Assembly (NCBI GenBank): GCA_029532415.1
Contig: JAQOTA010000013.1
Location: 1 to 64,000, forward strand
DNA from: Marasmius tenuissimus
Taxonomy: Eukaryota; Basidiomycota; Agaricomycetes; Agaricales; Marasmiaceae
DNA length: 64,000 nt
Direction of reading: 5' to 3'
A model generated the notes under the pieces. The model was not told where the DNA came from and searched no databases. It saw only the letters and a list, made by a program, of their open reading frames with translations. A program made the position numbers and the translations under genes. Shown here piece by piece: positions 56,844 to 64,000 of the stretch; position 1 is the first letter of the stretch; the number at the start of each line of letters is the position of its first letter.

Positions 56844-57201
56844 GTCAAGAAGAGCAGAGCATAGGGCGAAGAAAGCACAGTGGCTTAAGAGCCTTAAGAG
56901 CCTTATATATGTTTCGAGAACCAATAGTTGTACCAAAGAAGCAACATGTCCGAACAATAGCCATACTCATTGTCAACGTAGGATTGAAAGTGGCCGGCTT
57001 CTGAATGGCACTGTAGAAGGCGCGAGTCGAGGACAGCAACAATAGTTGGTACTGGTTCCAGTTCGGTAATCAATGGGAATAGTGGTCCGGGGTAAAGGGG
57101 CACAAACGGTCCCGTGACCGCAAGTTGAACTCGAGCGCTCGTTTTCCAGAACCACGCGGTTCATCTTGTTCTCCAACCACCATCACCAATTCATTGCCCC
57201 C
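56844..57201. promoter_or_regulatory. Divergent promoter region between two unnamed genes
   Basis: 358 bp separates the two starts. It contains TATATATG at about 56904 for the minus-strand gene. No gene is seen. Confidence 0.5.
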
Positions 57202-58413
57202 ATGTATTCGCTGGAAGATATCACAACTCGGTCGGACGGTCATGTTGACCTCGAAACCTTTCTATTAATAGAAGAAGATGAGATAATAAATCCTATGGTT
57301 CGTCAGCTTTCATCTCAAGTAATTGTGCTCAATCTTGAGAATCTAGTTGTACAGGCTTTACACCGGTTTGAATGGACGTTTGGGCTGGATAACCGGGGAT
57401 TTCCCTTTAGTGGCGAGGAGAACCAAATGAGTGGTACGTCCATCTGCTTCAATTCCATGGGTAACTCGCTCACGCTCATTTCTAGTGCATAAGGACCTCA
57501 TTCGTCACATCAAGCGAGAGAAACTGGCATTTTCTCCATCTAAATCTGTCTTTCAAAAAGCGTTCGCGATGATGGAACACAACGACAAAATGCAATCGTC
57601 CGGGGTTCGCCGGCGGTTTCAGGTGAGCAGAACATATCACTGGGTCGAGTCTCTTTACTGACCGGTCTACAGGACTTCGGTACAGGACCTTGGGAATATG
57701 TTCTCTTCTCGACCAAAGGAAGAGAACCGCTGCCTCCGTTGTTCCGCCGTATGCCTGACGGCAGCACGATACCCTTGTCACTCGCAGTCTCCGACTATGA
57801 TAACCTTCCTCGCTTCATATCCACGATCCACCCCCTCGTCGTCATTTTCTTCAGAAAATTACATTTGATAGGCTCTCATCGCGTCGAGCGGCCACTCTCA
57901 GAACACGTTATCGAGCCGATGCGAAAAATCTTTCTGCGATGGCCTCTCTGGACCCACAACCGCTTTCTTCCCAGGCTTACCTCTCCGAAACGCAAGAGGC
58001 CAGGGGCTTCTGACTCTTGTGGTTGCCCAGACTGCAAACGATGGGAGTATAGCGATTGCTCTACCTCAAGCTCGAGCTCAAGAGAGGCCAGATCGGAGGC
58101 ATCTGCTGGTTCAGAGAGCTCAGACGACTCGGAGTCTTGGCGCGACCCCGAGCCTGTAAAGGAGGTCGCCAAAGACGATTTCTGCGTCAAGGAATGGTCG
58201 CTGCAAACCGAGAGGTCATCCGACAACCACCCATCCGATCCAATTCTGGAACAGTATTCCATGGAAGCATCGCCGCTAGTTGCGGAAATTCTTGGAAGGT
58301 TGGATGAGGCGATGGGATTGCGAAAAGAGCGGCTGCAACTTATTCTCGATGCTGCAAAGCCTACTCGATCTGAGCGGAGCTCAAGGGCGAGCAAGCGTTC
58401 CAGGAGGAGTTGA
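57202..58413 (+). CDS. Unnamed basidiomycete protein, Ser/acidic C-terminus
   Basis: Exons 57202-57433, 57486-57622 and 57673-58413 sum to 1110 nt (369 aa); introns are 52 and 50 nt. The N-terminal half (M-Y-S-L-E-D-I to F-Q-D-F-G-T-G-P-W-E-Y-V-L-F) and the central L-P-P-L-F-R-R, I-H-P-L-V-V-I-F-F look globular. C-G-C-P-D-C could bind metal. The last 120 residues are Ser- and Glu-rich and end with basic S-K-R-S-R-R-S. It is divergent with, and possibly a distant relative of, the gene at 54961-56843. No function assigned. Confidence 0.7.
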
Positions 58414-58794
58414 TTTTGGTTTCTTGATATCTATGTTCGTTTACTCTCGAGCTTCATTTTCATGACTTGTATCGTTGTATCTGCATCTACCTTTGTATTA
58501 TCAATTGCTCGTCACTACATATTATTATCTCTCCTAGATTCATTCTATCGCCCTCATACTTGTGATCACGGGTTGTCTCTTTTTTGTGGTTTTCTCGGGT
58601 TTTTTGTATCAATTTCTAGAATTGGTAGTTGTAAATCTACTGTTTCTTTCGAGTAGGTATAATATAATTATTATATTGTCATGAAGGGCGGTCAAGTCGT
58701 GTCGCCACGTGAACCTGTTGATCCCTATGGATCCGCAATAGCGAGAAAGAGTGATCACTGTTGGGTGGAGTAGACACTAACAACATACCCATCC
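58414..58794. other. Intergenic region
   Basis: No gene is seen. 58560-58760 resembles 63110-63290, so it belongs to the 3' flank duplicated with copies 12 and 14. Confidence 0.5.
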
Positions 58795-59920
58795 TCAACA
58801 GACTGAGACCTTCCTCTCCTCGGACGTATAAGATGGCGGTGGGCTGCTTAGACTAAGTATACAAGGCTGGAGACTAGAGCCACGATCTCTGATGGGTGGT
58901 GGTACACGGCCATCCGAAGATGGTGGTTGCTCGGCATTCTTCCTCGACTTCGTCAACCAAGCGCTCGAAAACAACAGGGAGGGTCGTACGAGTAGAGCCT
59001 TCGATCGCGTATTTGTCGAGCTCACTGTTACCAAGAACGAGAAAGGCTTATAGAATTCAAAAGTGGTCTTACATCTCGGAGGGCACAACCACCCCACCGT
59101 TAGTCTGGTTCAATTGGGCTGCCCTAGTCTGTTCGCTTCTATCTCTAGATCTCCGCCAACGACGTCGCAGACCCCACCCGGTGAGCAACAATATCAGAAT
59201 AAGTCCTGACATTGCTCCGACAGCGACACCAGCAACAGCACCCGGCGATAGAACACCACCATTTGCACCAGACCTAGTGGAACTCGAGCTGACTGCACCG
59301 GATCCGGATTGGCTCGAAGTAGAAGGTGGTTTGCTGGGCGTGTATTCCACATAATCAATCCAAGTCTCGCTATTATTCACTGTGACCTCCATGTCTAGCG
59401 TATGAGCCATATCCTTCAATCTTCGTGCATCAAACATCTTGACGTTGTAGGACGGAAGCGGGCTAGGATTCTGTGACCATTCAAATGGGGTTCCATTATC
59501 GAGGGTAAAATAGTTCAAAACCGCAGAGGTAGAGCAGTTGAAGGAAGTTGTGCCATATACTTCGACACCTGTCCCTACAGCGAGACGCCGCAAATGCAAT
59601 ATTAATAATGGTACGAGGCTGACTGATGATTCTCGAATGGAGCTCCACATACCTGTGAACTCAAAAGTCATCCGGGCGCCTGCAGTCCTCGTTCCACGAG
59701 TCGTTCCCTTGAACTCTGACTGAGTTCCTCCCAGAAACCACGCGTCATTCGGGACGAAAACAAGCTGGGAGTCACGGTCGTCAACTCGAGTCAAAGTTAC
59801 GGGTGACGAATATCGGGGAGAGATGAGCGAGAAAAGACGGATGAGGATGAAATTGCTAGCTTTCAGAATCTGAGTGAGATGGAAATCCTTATATTGTGCC
59901 GGCCGTTTGAGCACGTCCAT
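58795..59920 (-). CDS. PYTM family membrane protein (copy 12), start uncertain
   Basis: On the minus strand exons 59653-59920, 59098-59574 and 58795-59024 sum to 975 nt (324 aa). Intron 1 is 78 nt and stop-free. The conserved domain begins R-V-D-D-R-D-S-Q-L-V-F, but the position matching the ATG of other copies reads TTG. The next in-frame ATG upstream is 59920, which would add about 45 residues including a hydrophobic stretch. Downstream are G-V-E-V-Y-G-T, W-I-D-Y-V-E-Y, a short Ser stalk, a Gly-rich helix, L-R-R-R-W-R-R, V-R-P-S-L-L-F and S-P-P-P-S-Y-T-S, then eight extra residues (E-E-R-K-V-S-V-C). Either the start was lost or an N-terminal extension is used. Confidence 0.75.
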
Positions 59921-61184
59921 ATGGATATTCACGTTTAATCATTTGTGCGATAAAGCCGTAGCATTGCACATTCGAATTAATCAGGACTTTGAAGCCCATA
60001 CAGGACGAATACTCGGTGAAATGATTAAAATTATGGTGTTCGGCCCAACACAAGCAAGTATGGCTATCCAAAAGGAACGCGCCATAAACTCAGTTATCTC
60101 TCATTAGAGATAAATCACTGACCATAACACCGACTTCAAGCCTCGACCGAGACGACAACTCTGACTGACGCCACTCAGCCCTCACTCCATGCCAATGGCC
60201 ATTCTAAGCTGCATCTATGAGCACATTTCAATCGGGTCAAGAATGTCCGACATCTACGACAACCTGCGGTTTTGCGGCATACCGACAAGACGACTTGAGC
60301 GCTGGGGCACAGATTTATTTGATACTGGCGCCTGACGTCGAGCCAGGATGAGTCCCCATCTCTATAGGCTTGCGGCTTACACTGTAATTAAGTCTACCGC
60401 ATCTCCAGATATTGGCGTTGGGTCTGCATTTTAGAGCCAGTGCCCTCAAGCGATGTATTAGTTCGGTCAATCAGGAACCATGGTGTGTGCAGCCTGTGCG
60501 TCTGTTGTCTGCATGCAACGTCCGCTCGAGCCTCAAGACCAAGTTTTTAGTGACCATCTGCCGAGCTCCCGGCGGCTCGCGGCAGACTGCGGCTAGAATA
60601 GTAGAATAGGCTATGGCCGTGCAGGCTGGAACCCTTGACCAGCGTTCGGGAACGGTGGAGAAATCTATTTCACTTGTCTTCGAGTCCTTTCTGTTATCAA
60701 TATCAGTCACCACCAACCTGCATTGGGCGTGTTGCTCTGGAATCTCAAAGATCGCCACCCATAGGCATTTCTCGGTAATTCCCGAGACTTTTGGAAGGCC
60801 GCTTTGGCAGTAGTAAAACTTCATTTCCATAATATATACAAGGACAGATCTATCATTATAGAAGGCATAGGAATACTCGGAACTTACATGAGAAACCAGT
60901 GAGCTTCGGAGCCTCGTGAGGAATGATAGAGATGTGGAGAGGGCGCAGAAAAGATTACTTATTCCCACGCCTCAGCTATCGGCAACAAGTTTCGTTGACT
61001 CGTAAGTCTCAAATCAATCTGCAGCGCCTTCGAAAGTGCGAAGACGTTCATACCTGGCACAAAATGCCTGCCATAGTACGTTGGTGATAAATACATTCTC
61101 AGATCGGACACCATGTTGAATAAGGTATGGGGTAGAATAAGCAAGCCTGAAAATTGAGGACAACTTACCCACCTCGAGAGGCCT
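59921..61184. other. Intergenic region, no gene seen
   Basis: About 1.26 kb holding the promoter side of copy 12 and the 3' flank of copy 13. Only short frames occur; the minus-strand frame at 60471-60968 has no recognisable domain. Confidence 0.45.
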
Positions 61185-62327
61185 TTACGATAATGATGCA
61201 TAAGACGGCGGCGGATTATCTAGATGAGGTATATTCGCCTGATGATCACCGCCCGAGAGTGAATGCTGCTCCACATGCTTCCTCGACTTCTCGACAGTGC
61301 TCGCAAATAACAGGAAAGGTCGAGCTCGAGCGTTCGATCGCGGATCTGCTTGCCAGGGCGTCAAGCTACCTGTGGTAGGGAACAAGAAAAGTTTGAACCA
61401 ATCGAACAAGTATCGAGGGATGAAAAGACCAACCGCTCATCTGGTCCGACTGACTTGCTCCATTCTCCCCACTCCTCTCATCGAGTCTCCGCCAACGACG
61501 TCGTAGACTCCACGCTATGAGCAACAGCATCAGAACCAGTCCTGACATCGCCCCAACGGCAACACCAGCAGTAGCACTAGGCGAAATACTATATGTTGCC
61601 TTGGTAGATGCCTGATCGGTCACATTCAATGTGATGCTAGTAGTCACCGTGAAGGAGGGTTGCAACCCTTCTGACGTAGAAGACGGCGTCTCGCCGGGGG
61701 AAAATGAGCTGAACTGTTTTATCGAACTTCTCGCGATCCGGTCAGACATTCCAGCCAAGGACGCCGTGGGTGCACCCGAAGGCAAGCTGGACACAATGGA
61801 AGGGGGGCATCTCTTTTCTGACGCAGACGACGGTGTTTCGCCGAAAGGAGACGAACTCGTCATCGTCGGAGAAGATTCGTTGGAAGCGACCTCGAGATAG
61901 TCTATCCAAGTGCCGCTGCCCTCCGCCATAACCTTCATAACTAGTACATGCGCTCCATACTGCAATTCTCGTGCACTAAACATTTTGATGTTGTTGGATG
62001 GCCCAGACCAAGTGCGAGGGTCTTGTGACCATTGGGCTGGGGCTCCACCATCGATGGAGAAGAGGTTTAGAACGGCAAGGGAGGCGGGATAAAGGGATGC
62101 TGAGCCATAGACCTCGACAGCTGTACCTTCAGTGCAAGCACATAAGTTAGGGAAATACGAGTAAGAATGAAGTCCCACATACCTGTGAAATTAAGACTCA
62201 TCAGTGCACCTGCAGTTGTGGTCCCCCTAGTTGTTTCCATGGATTTGGTCGCCGAACCTCCAGAGAACCAAGCTTCCTTGGGGGTGAAATGAATTTGCGG
62301 GTCGTACTCGTCAATCCGGAGAGCCAT
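61185..62327 (-). CDS. PYTM family membrane protein (copy 13), intact
   Basis: On the minus strand exons 62183-62327, 61434-62126 and 61185-61369 sum to 1023 nt (340 aa). Introns are 56 and 64 nt; the second uses a GTTGGT donor. The start is M-A-L-R-I-D-E-Y-D-P-Q-I, then T-T-A-G-A-L, A-V-E-V-Y-G-S, F-S-I-D-G-G and W-I-D-Y-L-E-V. The stalk is long, with two G-E-T-P-S-S-(A/T)-S-E repeats. The helix is followed by L-R-R-R-W-R-R-L. The tail carries R-P-F-L-L-F and ends L-D-N-P-P-P-S-Y-A-S-L-S. Confidence 0.88.
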
Positions 62328-63497
62328 TTCGTGCTCTGGTTGTCAGCGCGAAGTTTGCGGGGTGCAATGACCAAGTTCGGAACTCTCGGTAAGATACACC
62401 TCTTGGTCTTTCGCTGTATGAAACACTGTCGTACAACTAAGTAGTCGTGTGTGATGAAGGTAAAGACAGCATCAGATAGCCAACTGATCCGAGTTGCAAA
62501 CTCGTAAGAGGTGTTAAAGGTTGTTGGTCGGAACTCTCCACTCCGAAAGGCAAGGTACTGCTGTCCAAGAGCAAGTCTCATCAGTCTAGATATTTCTTAT
62601 TTTAGATTGTACTGACCAGACTCCCGACCGCGAGAGACTTTCATTAATGATCACACCCTCGACCGAGGCTGTCCGCCAGGTGATGGTTGAAGGGAAAGGA
62701 TAGTAAGCGCCCCCACCCCAGTTACCCGGAGGGGGGCGAAAATCAAAAGAATAGCTAGTAGACTGAGCTTGGATAATTTTTCAGAGCTTTCAAAATTGTA
62801 GACGAATAAGATATAGATTTGTTCCATCGCTCGACGTTGACTGAGATGCTGTCTACCACAAGTAACTTATGGGTGATTGTACCGGGTACTTTAAGCTTCC
62901 AATCGGGCATTATACGAATCCTAATCAAAACCTTGCTTTGCAATCGAGTTTTACTCGTTCCATGCTCACGACTTGGATCAAAGTTGAAGTTGTATCTTTC
63001 ATTTATTTGCATTTACCTTCTATCATCAAATTTTTGTAGTTACATGTCTCTCCCAGATCCAATGATGATACGACTGGGTCAGCGCCGGCCCTTTCTTTTT
63101 TCTTTTCTTTTGTGATTTCTCGGATGTTCTATATCAATGAATTGGTCATTGTAAACCTATATATGTATTATTTTCTTTCGAGCGTAATGTACCGTTATGA
63201 GACTCGAGAGGCGGTCAAATCCTGTTATCACGTGAACTTGTTAATCCTTATGGATCTGCAATAGCGAGAGGGAGCGAACAAAGTCGGAGCTACGCGAGTA
63301 AGTGCTGGATATGTGTACTCTGCTGGGTGGAGGACATAGGCGCTCCCGTAAGCAAGTCAGATGAGCTTGTTGAGCCACCTCGAGATCAGGAATGCCTACG
63401 GTGGCGGCGGATCGTCCACACGAGATTGAATAGACAATCCTGAAAATGAGGGCGTGAACAACATACCCACCCCAATGGACCAGGAGCTTTCTCTACT
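62328..63497. other. Intergenic region, no gene seen
   Basis: About 1.17 kb. The right part (63110-63290) resembles 58560-58760. No convincing frame. Confidence 0.45.
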
Positions 63498-64000
63498 CTA
63501 CTGAGATGCATAGGATGGTGGCGGGTCGTCCAGGCGAAGGACACTAGGCTGCCGGCTAAGGCCACGATCTCTGATGGGTCGTGATACACCGCCGCTCGAG
63601 GTTGGTGACTGCCCGGTATTCCTCCTCGAGTTTTCAGCGGTACTCGCAAACAATAGGAAGAGTTGAGCTTGATTATTTAATCGCGTATCTGTTGGGCTCT
63701 CTGTTACAAAGAAAGGTTTAAAGAATTCAGAAATGGTTTTGTATTTCGGAGCGACCAACCAACCCACCGTTCATCTGTTCAGATTCAGCCGCTCCAATCT
63801 GCCCGTTTCTATTTTTCAATCTCCGCCAACGGCGTCGCAGACCCCACACAGCGAGGAAAAGCAACAGAAAAAGCCCTGACATTACTCCGACGGAAATGCC
63901 AGCAACAGTACCCAGCGACAGAGTGCCGCCATTCGAACCAGACCTGGTGGAACTCGAACTGTCCGCATCGCCTAGTTGGCTCGGAGTGGAAGATGCTTTG
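63498..64000 (-). CDS. PYTM family membrane protein (copy 14), cut by window end
   Basis: Exon 3 is 63498-63700 and the 3' part of exon 2 is 63768-64000; the gene continues past the window. Visible are the end of the Ser stalk, a Gly-rich helix (V-A-G-I-S-V-G-V), L-R-R-R-W-R-R-L-K, the L-F-L-L-F block and the ending L-D-D-P-P-P-S-Y-A-S-Q. The intron is 67 nt. No lesion occurs in the visible part. Its flanks and tail are closest to copy 12. Confidence 0.8.

Overview
This is a fungal nuclear window, almost certainly from an Agaricomycete (mushroom-forming basidiomycete). The evidence is short 45-80 nt GT-AG introns, a GMC oxidoreductase ending in a fungal cellulose-binding CBM1 domain, a fungal-type glutathione transferase, a DUF7330-type protein, a chromodomain Ty3/gypsy element and a non-LTR reverse transcriptase remnant of basidiomycete type. 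The species cannot be named from sequence alone.

The dominant content is a dispersed and tandem array of at least 14 members of one membrane-protein family, here given the local name PYTM (PY-tail transmembrane). The typical member has three exons. They encode an N-terminal beta-rich domain (D-D/E-R-D-P start, G-T-T-x-G-T, G-V-x-V-x-G-T, W-I-D-Y-L-E-V end), a Ser/Thr-rich stalk, one transmembrane helix followed by R-R-R-W-x-R, and a cytoplasmic tail ending at or near a PPxY motif (P-P-P-S-Y). Copies lie at 494-1633, 9539-10515 (frameshifted), 12082-13178 (broken), 13906-14917, 16874-17991, 18694-21865 (split by a transposon), 22536-23450, 26584-27470, 28410-29760 and 37964-39131 on the plus strand, and at 43696-44696, 58795-59920, 61185-62327 and 63498-64000 (cut by the window edge) on the minus strand. 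The first six come from three tandem copies of a two-gene unit (about 171-11772, 11773-16564 and 16565-22100). Three middle members (22536-29760) have lost or replaced the PPxY tail.

Mobile elements have landed among them. A complete Ty3/gypsy chromovirus (1932-9136, minus strand) has 579-bp LTRs, a GGGAG target duplication and a PBS complementary to its own predicted mRNA start, which suggests Tf1-type self-priming. An unusually long 9.1-kb Ty1/copia element (45497-54643, plus strand) has 455-bp LTRs, an ATCTG target duplication, a half-tRNA-iMet PBS and a roughly 800-residue region of unknown function between Gag and protease. A 2159-bp TIR element (18750-20908) sits inside one PYTM exon. 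A LINE reverse-transcriptase remnant (23826-25880) is itself invaded by a roughly 1.2-kb TIR element. Both LTR elements carry in-frame TGA codons where the family has Arg, consistent with CGA to TGA transitions.

Ordinary genes fill the rest: an intron-containing tRNA-Gly (23707-23788, minus), a glutathione transferase (30981-31785), an allantoate-permease-like MFS transporter (31987-34159, minus), a DUF7330-like protein (36039-37057), a secreted GMC-CBM1 oxidoreductase with one stop codon (40684-43174), and a divergent pair of unnamed genes (54961-56843 minus; 57202-58413 plus). All gene models were inferred by eye from reading frames, splice signals and comparison between copies.
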